The notes under the pieces: model-generated | Told to the model about the DNA's origin: nothing | The model's database searches: none | What the model saw: only the letters and a program-made list of their open reading frames with translations | Source: Tateyamaria omphalii | GTDB lineage: Bacteria > Pseudomonadota > Alphaproteobacteria > Rhodobacterales > Rhodobacteraceae | NCBI RefSeq assembly: GCF_001969365.1 | Contig: NZ_CP019312.1 | Coordinates: 2,666,001-2,730,000 of the forward strand | Direction of reading: 5' to 3' | DNA: 64,000 bases | Made by a program: the position numbers and the translations under genes | In this document: positions 47,490 through 55,853 of the stretch, in pieces | Layout: every line of letters begins with the position of its first letter | Numbering within the stretch: position 1 is the first letter of the stretch

Positions 47490-48602
47490 ATGAAAATGCT
47501 GCTAACCTCGATCACGGCCCTCACAATAGGGGCAGGCGCTGCGCTTGCCGAAAGTCCGGCAACCGATCTGTCCAAGATGAGCTGGGATGACATTGTTGCC
47601 CAAGCGCAGGAAGAGGGCGAAGTGAGCTGGTATGTCTGGTACTTCCAGGATCGGTTCCGCCCCGTCGTCGAAGCCTTTGAGGCGGAATACGGGATCGAGG
47701 TCACGATTCCCGAAGGCACCGGGCAAGGCAACGCCGACAAGATGCTGGCCGAACGTGGTCGCGATGTTGGCGACATCGACGTCTTTGCCTGGGGCTTTAA
47801 TGACTTTGACACAGTCGATGTGACCGAGCTGTTCCTGCCGCTGGATATGCTGCCCGAGGATGAGGGCCGTGTGGGCGAATTGCTGGGTGTGGACGGCAAG
47901 GGCCATGTCGTCGCCTATTGGGGCAATCAGACCGGCATCGCCTATGATCCCGCCCATGTGGACGAGGCCGACCTGCCCCAGACCGCCGACGAGATTGCTG
48001 CATTCTGGGCCGAGAACCCCGGCAAGTTCGGCTTCAATTATGAAAAGGGCGGCTCCGGCCCGTCGTTCTTTCAGAACATGATCCGCGTGACCGCCGACCT
48101 GGACATGGCGGACGGAGAGGTCAGTGACGCACGGCTGACGGCCGCGGAAAAGGGCTTTGCCCTGTTCCAGGAGCAGGCGGACGACTTTGTCGTCACCGCG
48201 TCCAATGTCGACAGCATCACGCGCCTGTCGGATGGTGAGTTGTGGATGGTGCCCGCCTGGGAAGATCACCTTGCCGGGTTGCAGAACAACGGCGAAGTGC
48301 GGGGCGACATCAAGTTCTATATCCCCGAGTTCGGCATGAACGGCGGTGGAAACGGTGTTGCGATCCCTGTGAATGCACCTAACCCCGCCGCTGCCGCGGT
48401 GTTGATCCACTGGCTCACCTCTGCTGATGTGCAGACGATGTTCAACCAGACCTTTGGCACCGCGCCGATGCACGCCGAAGCCGATGACAGCGCCGCACTG
48501 GTCCCCAATGCGCAGCGGGCGAACCAGACCGCATGGGGCGCGCAACCCTTCCGCGGCGAGCTGGAGAAGGCGTTTATCGAGCAGGTCATCCTGGAACGCT
48601 GA
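47490..48602 (+). CDS. ABC transporter substrate-binding protein (PotD/iron-type family)
   Basis: 370 aa; AAAGGAT precedes the ATG. Signal peptide KMLLTSITALTIGAGAALA. The mature protein has the type-II binding-protein pattern (EGEVSWYVWYFQDRFRPVVEAFEAEYGIEV, AYWGNQTGIAYDPAHV, ELWMVPAWEDHLAGLQ). Substrate cannot be read; the glycerophosphodiesterase encoded next points to a phosphodiester such as a glycerophospho-headgroup compound. Confidence 0.87.
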   Translation: MKMLLTSITALTIGAGAALAESPATDLSKMSWDDIVAQAQEEGEVSWYVWYFQDRFRPVVEAFEAEYGIEVTIPEGTGQGNADKMLAERGRDVGDIDVFAWGFNDFDTVDVTELFLPLDMLPEDEGRVGELLGVDGKGHVVAYWGNQTGIAYDPAHVDEADLPQTADEIAAFWAENPGKFGFNYEKGGSGPSFFQNMIRVTADLDMADGEVSDARLTAAEKGFALFQEQADDFVVTASNVDSITRLSDGELWMVPAWEDHLAGLQNNGEVRGDIKFYIPEFGMNGGGNGVAIPVNAPNPAAAAVLIHWLTSADVQTMFNQTFGTAPMHAEADDSAALVPNAQRANQTAWGAQPFRGELEKAFIEQVILER

Positions 48603-48670
48603 CCGCCGCAAATATCTGCGGGCCGGTGTTTTTCATGCTGGCCCGCACCCCCCTTGAAAGAAAGATCGCA

Positions 48671-49501
48671 ATGCGCCCCCCACTTCGCACGTTTCTGAAT
48701 GACACCAGCTGGACAGGCGCCATCGTGGCGCATCGCGGCGCCTGGCATCATGCGCCGGAGAATTCCGCGCTGGCAATCAAGGAAGCCGCAGATCGCGGTT
48801 ACGATTTTGTCGAACTCGATGTCCAGCAAAGCTGGGACGGTACATTGTTTTGCCTGCACGACCGCACGCTGGACCGGACGACCGACACCATTGGGGCCGC
48901 TGCCCCGCGTCTGTGGCGCGACCTGCGGCATGTGAGGCTGCGCGAGGGCATGGGTGGCGACGCCCCCCTGACGGGCGAACATATCGCCAGCCTGTCAGAC
49001 GCTTTGGCCGTTGCAAAGGACCGGACTTACCTCGACATCGACACCAAGTTCCCGGATCAAATCACAGCGGTTGCGACCGCCGTGAAGGCCGCCGGTATGG
49101 AGGATCAGGTGAATTTGAAGCGCGAGGTCAACTGCCGCGCCGATTACGAGGCCCTGCGCGCGATGGAAGACGCAACTGGGATCATCGTGAAGCCGATCCT
49201 TTTTGCTGATCCGGGCACCGTTGCCCAGATCCGCGACCTGATTGTCGAAGCGCGCTTTCCCCTCGTTGAGGTGCTGTGTCGCGATATGGAGATCGTTCTG
49301 CACGTGGCCGAGGTTTGCAGTTCCGTCCAAACCGAGGTTTTTGTGAATACGCTTGATGCAATGCCGTCCTGTCCCAAAACCGACAGCCAGGCGTTGGTGG
49401 ATCCGGATGCGGTTTGGGGCGCGTTGGCCCGCGCGCAGATCCGTTTGATCCAGACTGATGAACCGGCTGCCCTGTCCGCCTTTTTGAAGGCTGCTGCGTA
49501 A
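48671..49501 (+). CDS. Glycerophosphodiester phosphodiesterase family protein
   Basis: 276 aa from the ATG at 48671 (GAAAGA upstream); the frame opens earlier but without family conservation. Catalytic residues of the GDPD TIM barrel are visible: HRGAWHHAPENS, then FVELDVQQSWDGTLFCLHD and the conserved THR-like DIDTKFP segment. It hydrolyses glycerophosphodiesters to glycerol-3-phosphate and an alcohol; no signal peptide, so cytoplasmic. It is the last gene of the ROK-controlled ABC operon and suggests what that transporter imports. Confidence 0.87.
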   Translation: MRPPLRTFLNDTSWTGAIVAHRGAWHHAPENSALAIKEAADRGYDFVELDVQQSWDGTLFCLHDRTLDRTTDTIGAAAPRLWRDLRHVRLREGMGGDAPLTGEHIASLSDALAVAKDRTYLDIDTKFPDQITAVATAVKAAGMEDQVNLKREVNCRADYEALRAMEDATGIIVKPILFADPGTVAQIRDLIVEARFPLVEVLCRDMEIVLHVAEVCSSVQTEVFVNTLDAMPSCPKTDSQALVDPDAVWGALARAQIRLIQTDEPAALSAFLKAAA

Positions 49502-49599
49502 CGAGGGGCCTCGATGCGAAGCATCACAATCAGTGCGGGTGGATGCCCGGGCGGCGGGTGTCAGTTATGTTTCCGTTCGGTCCCCGAGGTCTTGAACGG

Positions 49600-49624
49600 A
49601 AAAAAGGCGCATCGAGGTGCGCCC
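49600..49624 (-). terminator. Rho-independent terminator of nusG
   Basis: GGCGCA pairs with TGCGCC around a 6-nt loop (49606-49623) and is followed by six T on the minus strand, 26 bp after the nusG stop. The stem also faces the end of the convergent GDPD operon. Confidence 0.85.
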
Positions 49625-49649
49625 TTTCCGTTTCACAAAGCCTGCGAGA

Positions 49650-50183
49650 TCAGATCTGTTTGGTGACCTGGGTATATTCCAGTTCGACCGGGGTTTCGCG
49701 GCCAAAGATGGACACCGTCACCTTGAGGCGCTGGTTGTCCTCGTCCACTTCCTCGACCATGCCGTCGAAATCCTCGAACGGGCCGTCGTTGACCTTGACC
49801 TTTTCGCCGATCTCGAAGCTGATCATCAGCTTGGGCGCGTCTTCGCCTTCCTGAACGCGGTTCAGGATCTGGTTCACCTCGGCGTCGCGCATGGGCATCG
49901 GGCGGCCCTGCGGACCAAGAAAGCCGGTGACGCGATTTATCGAGTTGATTAGGTGGTAGCCCTGGTCGGACATTTCCATATGCACCAGCACGTAGCCAGG
50001 CATAAAGCGGCGCTCGGTCGTGACCTTCTTGCCACGACGCACTTCGATCACTTCTTCGGTCGGGACCAGCACTTCGTCGATCTGATCCTCAAGCCCGTTT
50101 TCTTCGACCGAGGTTCGGATCTGCTCGGCGATTTTCTTTTCGAAGTTCGAAAGAACGCTGACCGAATACCACCGTTTTGCCAT
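49650..50183 (-). CDS. nusG: Transcription termination/antitermination factor NusG
   Basis: 177 aa, normal for NusG. N-terminal NGN domain (KRWYSVSVLSNFEKKIAEQIR, MPGYVLVHMEMSDQGYHLI) and C-terminal KOW domain (FEIGEKVKVNDGPFEDFDGMV). NusG binds RNA polymerase and couples it to Rho or the ribosome. It lies 170 bp after secE, but rplK, its usual next gene, is 8 kb away. Confidence 0.97.
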   Translation of the reverse strand: MAKRWYSVSVLSNFEKKIAEQIRTSVEENGLEDQIDEVLVPTEEVIEVRRGKKVTTERRFMPGYVLVHMEMSDQGYHLINSINRVTGFLGPQGRPMPMRDAEVNQILNRVQEGEDAPKLMISFEIGEKVKVNDGPFEDFDGMVEEVDEDNQRLKVTVSIFGRETPVELEYTQVTKQI

Positions 50184-50353
50184 GTCTTGTTTGGCCCCTC
50201 GCCCGTTTGCTTTGCCGGGTGTGCGGCGTTCGTGAACCGCTGCCCGGAATAAAAAGTGGCGCGGGGCTCGAATCGCCGCGCGCCTGTGTCAGATCAGGTG
50301 TGGGAAATACTCTGCGCCATTTCAAAGTGCAAGAGGTGCGCCCCGGTCCGGTC

Positions 50354-50551
50354 CTAGCCGAAGGTCGTGAGGACCGTTTCCAGGCCCCAGCGGATGATGA
50401 TGTCGACCAGTGCAAAGAACACGGCGGTCAGCGCGGACAGGATGAACACCATGACAGTCGTCAGGAACACCTCGCGCCGGGTCGGCCACACCACTTTCGA
50501 CACTTCCGAGCGGACCTGCTGGATGAACTGAAGTGGATTGGTGGTGGCCAT
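50354..50551 (-). CDS. secE: Preprotein translocase subunit SecE
   Basis: 65 aa, the short one-helix form usual outside enterics: amphipathic helix (NPLQFIQQVRSEVSKVVWPTRREV) with the conserved VxWPTRxE motif, then one membrane helix (TTVMVFILSALTAVFFALVD). SecE clamps SecY in the translocon. AAAGGA precedes the ATG. Together with nusG it marks the start of the usual secE-nusG-rplKA series. Confidence 0.96.
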   Translation of the reverse strand: MATTNPLQFIQQVRSEVSKVVWPTRREVFLTTVMVFILSALTAVFFALVDIIIRWGLETVLTTFG

Positions 50552-50649
50552 GGATCATGTCCTTTGCTGCGGATGGACCGCATGTAACGGCAGGACGAAA
50601 TGAATTCAAGGCGGGATTGCTCCCGCCCTGGTCACTTGTGAGAGATGGC

Positions 50650-51330
50650 TCAGCCCTCGTGCGCCATACGGCTCAGCCGGTCGCTGACCACTTGCTGGTG
50701 GTCGATGTCGGCCCGCTGCATCGCCTGGAAGTCTGGCATGTAGAGACTGTCGACCATCCCGTCGGGAAAGATGTCGAGCACGGCGTCCCAGCGGTAGGCG
50801 AAGGTGTCGAGTTTGACGCGCAGGTCGGTGGCGCGGGCGGGGTCGCGCGCTTCGACCCGGTCGAGCCAGGCGAGCACGCCGCGCCAGATGCGGTCGGCGC
50901 CCAGCAAGAGGAACGTGCCGGCCGACAGCATCACGGCCAGCACCGCGCCGATCACGAACCAATGCGGGCGCAGGACAAACAGGAGGGCCGACAGCGCAAG
51001 GGCGATGTGGCGGGTCGTGGGTTGGAAAGTGCGGATGCGAGCGGCAAGCCCCGACACCGGGCGCAGGAGGGCCTTTGCGATCCGAGACGTCAGTCGCGGG
51101 CGGGGAACGGACGCGTCCTCCGCCTCGGCGAGGTCTGGCAGGTCTTCCGCCCGGCGGCGGGGTATGGGTGCGGTCGTTTTTTCGACAAAGGCGCGGCGGA
51201 CCACCGCGGGCGTCGGGTCGGCTTGCGCGGGAACCGTGTCGGTGTCGTCGGTCAGGACCGAGCGGATCATCGACATCGTCTCTTCCTCGCTTGCGGTGTG
51301 AGATTGACCGGGGATCAATGTGTACTTCAT
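50650..51330 (-). CDS. Hypothetical membrane protein upstream of secE
   Basis: 226 aa from the ATG at 51330 (AAGGAAG upstream). A charged, Pro/Ala-rich N-terminal half (about 95 residues) precedes two close hydrophobic helices (HIALALSALLFVLRPHWFVIGAVLAVMLSAGTFLLL), then a conserved-looking cytoplasmic tail (RDPARATDLRVKLDTFAYRWDAVLDIFPDGMVDSLYMPDF). I recognise no named family, although similar proteins seem common in Rhodobacteraceae. It is co-directional with secE and may share its transcript. Confidence 0.75.
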   Translation of the reverse strand: MKYTLIPGQSHTASEEETMSMIRSVLTDDTDTVPAQADPTPAVVRRAFVEKTTAPIPRRRAEDLPDLAEAEDASVPRPRLTSRIAKALLRPVSGLAARIRTFQPTTRHIALALSALLFVLRPHWFVIGAVLAVMLSAGTFLLLGADRIWRGVLAWLDRVEARDPARATDLRVKLDTFAYRWDAVLDIFPDGMVDSLYMPDFQAMQRADIDHQQVVSDRLSRMAHEG

Positions 51331-51729
51331 CTGGCAGCTTCCTTGCCCCGTTACCAATCGGGGCTCTCTTTACCGGCCCGGGCAGATCGGGCGTGTGATA
51401 GGGGCCGCGTCACGCGGTTGAGGCGAAGCTAGGGCCGGAATAAGGGCGGTCGGTGTCAGGGATGTGGCGAGAATGTGGCACTGTGGACCGGGGCGAGACA
51501 GTCCTTGGCGGCCTCGCCGGACTGTTTCGACCTTGCGCGGATTGTGTCGCAAGTGTGCAGCGCCCGTTCACAGTTTCGGCGCATTCGGCGACTCAGAGTC
51601 TGTGATATTTAGGCAGGCCGCACGCACGTTTGCGCACGGTCTGCCTAGGTTGGGTTGGTCACGTCACTCAATGTCGTATCGTGCAGCTATAGTGCTACCC
51701 GCCCGGAACATCGCGACGCCGTCTGGGTC
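51331..51729. other. Gap with a stem-loop, no gene seen
   Basis: The only structure I find is TAGGCAG (51610-51616) pairing with CTGCCTA (51641-51647), extended by partly matching GC pairs inside; it lies 80 bp after the PfpI-family stop and could terminate that transcript. No tRNA or coding frame is supported. Confidence 0.4.
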
Positions 51730-52434
51730 TCAGGCCGCCTTGCGGATGTCGGCCAACGCTTCGAACACGAGGTCGGCCGTTTTCTGAGCGGAGGCCGGGT
51801 TTTGACCGGTCACGAGATTGCCGTCGCGCAGGGCGAAGGGTTCGAAATCCGGTGCCGCCTCGTGCTTGGCGCCAAGTTCTTTCAGCCGGGATTCCAGCAA
51901 GAACGGCACGGCGTCTTGCAAGCCGACGGCGTGTTCCTCGCTGTCGGTGAAGGCAGCGATGCGGCGCCCTTGAACCAGCGGCGTGCCGTCCTCGGCCTTG
52001 GGGCCGACCAGTGCTGCGGGTCCATGGCAGACGGCAGCGACGACTTTGCCCGCGCGGTCAAACGCCTCGATCAGCGCGTGCAGGTCCGCATCATTCGGGT
52101 AATCGAACATCGTGCCGTGACCGCCCGGCAGGAACAACGCGTCGAACCCGGCGGGGTCGATATCGGTAAAGCGGGGCGTGGCGCCGACCTCGTCCTGCAC
52201 CTCCTTGTCCTTGAGGTAGCGTTCGACCGAGGCGTCATTCTCGCCCTCTGGCGCGATGCTGCGCAGGTCGACGGGGATCGCACCGCCCCGGATCGAGGCC
52301 AGCGTCACCTGTGCGCCCGCGTCGGTGAAGGCGTAGAATGGCGTTGTCAGCTCTTCGAGCCAGAGGCCGGTCGCTTCGCCATTGTCCATCTGCGCGGCGG
52401 ACGTGGCGATCATCAGGATGTTTGCATTGGTCAT
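51730..52434 (-). CDS. Type 1 glutamine amidotransferase-like protein (DJ-1/PfpI, HchA-like)
   Basis: 234 aa from the ATG at 52434 with AAGGAGA upstream; the longer frame to 52740 covers the divergent regulator and is rejected. The nucleophile elbow AAVCHGPAAL with its Cys, the acidic partner in FLPGGHGTMFDYPN and the N-terminal ANILMIATSAAQMDNGEATGLW fit the DJ-1/PfpI class of the HchA-like branch, implicated in glyoxal detoxification or stress. Divergent from a LysR regulator with a palindromic site between. Confidence 0.88.
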   Translation of the reverse strand: MTNANILMIATSAAQMDNGEATGLWLEELTTPFYAFTDAGAQVTLASIRGGAIPVDLRSIAPEGENDASVERYLKDKEVQDEVGATPRFTDIDPAGFDALFLPGGHGTMFDYPNDADLHALIEAFDRAGKVVAAVCHGPAALVGPKAEDGTPLVQGRRIAAFTDSEEHAVGLQDAVPFLLESRLKELGAKHEAAPDFEPFALRDGNLVTGQNPASAQKTADLVFEALADIRKAA

Positions 52435-52478
52435 ACGAGTGTCTCCTTGTGCTGTGGGGTTGACGCAAGAGGTAGACA

Positions 52479-52496
52479 TTTCGTTCCATAATGAAA
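52479..52496. promoter_or_regulatory. Palindrome in the PfpI-LysR gap, candidate LysR box
   Basis: TTTCGTT-CCAT-AATGAAA is a dyad with one mismatch and contains the T-N11-A pattern used by LysR regulators. It lies between the two divergent starts (52434 and 52543). Confidence 0.5.
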
Positions 52497-52542
52497 CCAA
52501 AGCTGATTTACCCACATCTATAAATTTCCTTATGTCTATCCC

Positions 52543-53430
52543 ATGAACCTGCAGACCCTCAGATCCTTTGTGGAAGTACACCGCCGTGGTTCCATCAGCG
52601 ACGCGGCGCGGGGCCTTGGACTGACCCAACCAGCGGTGTCCCAACATGTCGCTGCGCTTGAGGCCCAGCTTGGGCGCCCCCTGTTCGTGCGGCGCGCGCG
52701 GGGCATGGCGCCGACGCCGCTGGCGGACGACCTGGCCCAACAGATCGGCGACGGCCTAGACCGGGCCGAGGCGGCGCTTGCCACGCTCAAGGCGCGCTCC
52801 ACAAGTCTGACAGGAACGGTGCATATCGCGGGACCTGCGGAATTGATGGCCGAGTGGATGGCGCAGCCCCTGTCGGCCCTGTGGCAGGCCGGGTTGCAGA
52901 TCAGGCTGCAATTCGGTGGGCGTGACGCGCTTTATGATATGCTGCGTGGGGGTCGGGTCGATCTGGCCTGTACTGCGTCCAAGCCTGCCGATCCCCAACT
53001 GGATGCGGCGCGGATCGGGTCCGAGCGTTTGTTGCTGGTGGCCGCCCCGGCGCTTGCCGCGCGACTGAACGATGCGGCAGATCTACAGACCGCGCTGCGG
53101 CAGGAGGGGTATGTGAGTTATGACAGCAACCTGCCCCTGATCCGAACGTGGTGTGCGGCCAATGGGATCGACCTGGGCCCCGTCATGCCTGTCGTGACCG
53201 CACCAGACATTCGCGCGTTGCGCGCCTATGCCGAGGCGGGCGCCGGTTGGTCCGTTATCCCGGACTATCTGTGCGTGCGCGCGCTGGACGAAAGGACGCT
53301 GGTTGAAGTTGCGGCTCCCGCGGAGACACCGGAGGCGTCGTTTTATCTGGTGTGGAACAAAAGCGCGCTCAGACACCCGCGTGTGGCGTTTGCACGGCAA
53401 ACTCTTCTGGACGCTATGCAGGAGGGGTAG
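52543..53430 (+). CDS. LysR-family transcriptional regulator
   Basis: 295 aa. LysR helix-turn-helix (LRSFVEVHRRGSISDAARGLGLTQPAVSQHVAALEAQLG) and a LysR effector domain (LTGTVHIAGPAELMAEWM, LVEVAAPAETPEASFYLVW). It is divergent from the DJ-1/PfpI gene, which it most likely controls in response to electrophile or oxidative stress; that link is inference from layout. Confidence 0.92.
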   Translation: MNLQTLRSFVEVHRRGSISDAARGLGLTQPAVSQHVAALEAQLGRPLFVRRARGMAPTPLADDLAQQIGDGLDRAEAALATLKARSTSLTGTVHIAGPAELMAEWMAQPLSALWQAGLQIRLQFGGRDALYDMLRGGRVDLACTASKPADPQLDAARIGSERLLLVAAPALAARLNDAADLQTALRQEGYVSYDSNLPLIRTWCAANGIDLGPVMPVVTAPDIRALRAYAEAGAGWSVIPDYLCVRALDERTLVEVAAPAETPEASFYLVWNKSALRHPRVAFARQTLLDAMQEG

Positions 53431-53439
53431 ATCGAAGCG

Positions 53440-53515
53440 TGGCAGGGGCAGCAGGGTTCGAACCCGCGACCTACGGTTTTGGAGACCGTCGCTCTACCAG
53501 CTGAGCTATACCCCT
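53440..53515 (-). tRNA. tRNA-Trp (anticodon CCA)
   Basis: The minus strand folds as a complete cloverleaf: acceptor AGGGGTA with TGCCCCT, D-arm AGCTCAGCTGGTAGAGC, anticodon stem ACGGT/ACCGT with loop CTCCAAA giving CCA, TPsiC GGTTCGAACCC. The CCA end is encoded. tRNA-Trp next to secE-nusG is the classical arrangement; here two genes have slipped in between. Confidence 0.95.
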
Positions 53516-53527
53516 TCACGCTGGACT

Positions 53528-53556
53528 GGATTACGCGCCAGTCCGGCGCTTTGCAA
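53528..53556 (-). promoter_or_regulatory. Possible promoter of tRNA-Trp
   Basis: TTGCAA (53551-53556) and TAATCC (53528-53533) on the minus strand are 17 bp apart, with the -10 ending 12 bp before the tRNA. The -10 matches poorly. A GGACTGG/CCAGTCC inverted repeat overlaps it. Confidence 0.35.
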
Positions 53557-53564
53557 GGGCGAAA

Positions 53565-54803
53565 TCAGGCGGCCGTGCGTGTCGCGCTGTAGCTTTCCGA
53601 TTGCACGATGCCAGCATCGAACAGGTGCGCGATTTCGGTGTCTGTCAGTCGGGCGATGTCACCCAGCACTTCCTCGGTATGCGCGCCGAGAGACGGGGCC
53701 GCCTGTGCAGGCGACCGGTCTGCCGCGCCGAAGGTGGCCGGGTGGCGCGGCACCGGGTAGGTGCCCAAGCCCGGTTGGTGCAGGATGTCGAACATCGGGT
53801 TGTCCGAGCTGAGATCAGCATCGTCCGCCAACGCTTCGCGCACTGTGCGGAACTCGGACCATGTAAGGCCTGCCGCATCGAATTCGGTGCGGAATTCGCG
53901 CACGCGGCGTGCCGCGAACCATGGGCGCAGGATATCGGTGATCTCGGCCCGGCGGCGCCAGCGCTCGCCCTCGTCCGCGAGAGAAATTCCATAGCGCCGT
54001 TCCATCGCCTGCATGGCATTTTCGGTGCCGGTGGCCTTCACCAGCCCGCGCCATTGTCGGCCCGTCAATCCGATGACCATGATGCGGCGGCCGTCGGCGC
54101 AGACGAAATCCTGTCCGTAAGCGCCGTAAAGCGCATTGCCCGCCTTGGTCCGATCCGTCGGGTTCAGCGTGGCATCGCCCAGCATCCCGAGGTGCCCCAT
54201 GGTGGCGGCGGCGACGTCCTTGAGCGCCAGTTCCACCTTTTGCCCTTCGCCCGTGCGCAGGCGGTGCCGCTCTGCCGTCAGCAGGGCGGACACACACATG
54301 TTGCCCGCGATCAGGTCCCATGCGGGCAAGGCGTGCGCCACCGGGTCACGCGACCCTTCGGGCCCTGTCATGTGCGGAATGCCAAGCGCCGGGTTGACCG
54401 TGTAGTCCACTTGCGGGCGGCCATGGCGGTCGCCCTTGAGCGTGACACTGACGATGTCGTCGCGCAGCGTGCAAAGTGTTTCATGGTCAAGCCAGCCCCG
54501 TGCCGGCAGGTTTGTCAGGAAGAGGCCCGCGTCGTCGCCGGGTGCAGCCACCAGTTGCTGCACAAGGGCCTGCCCCTCCGGATGGCGTGTATCGACAGCT
54601 ACGGATTTCTTGCCCTTGTTCATACCGGCCCAGAACAGGCTTTGTCCCGAGGGTGCGAGCGGCCAGCGCCCGGCATCAAGCCCACCGCCAAGGCGGTCGA
54701 TACGGATCACGTCAGCACCCATCTGGGCGAGGGTCATGCCAGCGAGCGGCACGGCGACAAAGGCGGCGTGTTCGACGACACGCATTCCGGTCAAAAGGGT
54801 CAT
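53565..54803 (-). CDS. CaiB/BaiF CoA-transferase, possibly mesaconyl-CoA C1-C4 transferase
   Basis: 412 aa, normal for class III CoA-transferases. N-terminal GMRVVEHAAFVAVPLAGMTLAQMGADVIRID is the family opening; a conserved middle reads ALPAWDLIAGNMCVSALLTAERHR, and the C-terminal half has FGAADRSPAQAAPSLGAHTEEVL. These enzymes move CoA between carboxylic acids. The neighbouring MaoC-type hydratase resembles mesaconyl-C4-CoA hydratase, so an intramolecular mesaconyl-CoA transferase is plausible, as in the 3-hydroxypropionate bicycle. The ATG overlaps the hydratase stop. Confidence 0.82.
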   Translation of the reverse strand: MTLLTGMRVVEHAAFVAVPLAGMTLAQMGADVIRIDRLGGGLDAGRWPLAPSGQSLFWAGMNKGKKSVAVDTRHPEGQALVQQLVAAPGDDAGLFLTNLPARGWLDHETLCTLRDDIVSVTLKGDRHGRPQVDYTVNPALGIPHMTGPEGSRDPVAHALPAWDLIAGNMCVSALLTAERHRLRTGEGQKVELALKDVAAATMGHLGMLGDATLNPTDRTKAGNALYGAYGQDFVCADGRRIMVIGLTGRQWRGLVKATGTENAMQAMERRYGISLADEGERWRRRAEITDILRPWFAARRVREFRTEFDAAGLTWSEFRTVREALADDADLSSDNPMFDILHQPGLGTYPVPRHPATFGAADRSPAQAAPSLGAHTEEVLGDIARLTDTEIAHLFDAGIVQSESYSATRTAA

Positions 54804-55639
54804 TGAGTGCCTCCAAACATGGCTGTGGCTTGCATACCTTGGTGGCCATTTTGGCCGGTGAAGAGCGACAGGATGCCATCATCATCGGTGCTGCAGATTT
54901 CGACGGGCGTTCCAGCAAAGAGCGGATGCACCGCGCGGAAGTCGAAGAACAGGGGCGGCTGACCTGCCTTTTCGGTGGCGTGGCGCATCAGAAGGGCCGC
55001 TTGCAACGGGCCGTGCACGACGAGGCCGGGATATTTTTCGACCCGTTGTGCGTAGTCCAGATCGTAGTGGATTCGATGCGCATTGAACGTCACGGCTGAG
55101 TAGCGAAACAACAATGCCGGTGATGCGTCGAGCCGTTCGCTAACGTCCGATGGCATGGGACGTTTCTTGGGAGGTGTGAAGTGTTCGGGCATCGGGAGGT
55201 AGACGATGTCCTGACGTTCTTCGATGGCAAGGCCCTGCGGGCCGGTGATTGTGTGATCGAGCGTAACAAACGCCATGGGCCCGGTGTCGGTCGTCTTGGT
55301 ATCGACGGACCGGACTGCGGTATGGCGTTGCAGCGTGTCGCCCACTTTGATCGGTGCGTGAAAGCTGAGCGCGCCACCTGCCCACATACGCCGCGGCAGA
55401 CCAAGTGGGGGCAGCAGCGCGCCGGGAGCAGGATGTCCATCGGTGCCAAGATGTTCAACATGGCTCATGGGTGGAAAGGCGGCCCAGTGCCAAAGCGGCG
55501 GCAGGAGTGCGCCAGCATGAGGTGCCGCCTCGTTCGACCGTCCGATGGTGGCATGCAGCTTGGTAGCCATCGCGTCGTCGATACACCCCATGTCGGATGC
55601 GCATTTTCCGACCCACGCCGCTGTGTTGATCTGATCCAT
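54800..55639 (-). CDS. MaoC-like hydratase, possibly mesaconyl-C4-CoA hydratase
   Basis: 279 aa from the ATG at 55639 with GGAGG upstream. Two hot-dog domains: an N-terminal FAS1-like part (GALLPPLWHWAAFPPMSHVEHLGTDGHPAP) and a C-terminal part with the hydratase motif AVTFNAHRIHYDLDYAQRVEKYPGLVVHGPL. This domain set is that of mesaconyl-C4-CoA / itaconyl-CoA hydratases, which give citramalyl-CoA. Four-bp overlap with the CoA-transferase gene shows a coupled pair. No citramalyl-CoA lyase is in the window. Confidence 0.8.
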   Translation of the reverse strand: MDQINTAAWVGKCASDMGCIDDAMATKLHATIGRSNEAAPHAGALLPPLWHWAAFPPMSHVEHLGTDGHPAPGALLPPLGLPRRMWAGGALSFHAPIKVGDTLQRHTAVRSVDTKTTDTGPMAFVTLDHTITGPQGLAIEERQDIVYLPMPEHFTPPKKRPMPSDVSERLDASPALLFRYSAVTFNAHRIHYDLDYAQRVEKYPGLVVHGPLQAALLMRHATEKAGQPPLFFDFRAVHPLFAGTPVEICSTDDDGILSLFTGQNGHQGMQATAMFGGTQ

Positions 55640-55853
55640 CAAATGTCCTCCCGTGCCAAGCAAATTGCGCGCCGAAAAGGAAAAAATCAATATATTTTAA
55701 TGGCTTAGCGGGATACCATCGTATACCGTCCGGCTGACTTTGCAGGTGCAGCACGAAGAGAAGTCTTGGATTTCAGCCACTTTGGTCGCGCTTTCGCAGA
55801 TGCAGAATGCACAGCAGATCGTGCCAAAAAGTTCGTCTTATGCGGGTTGATCG

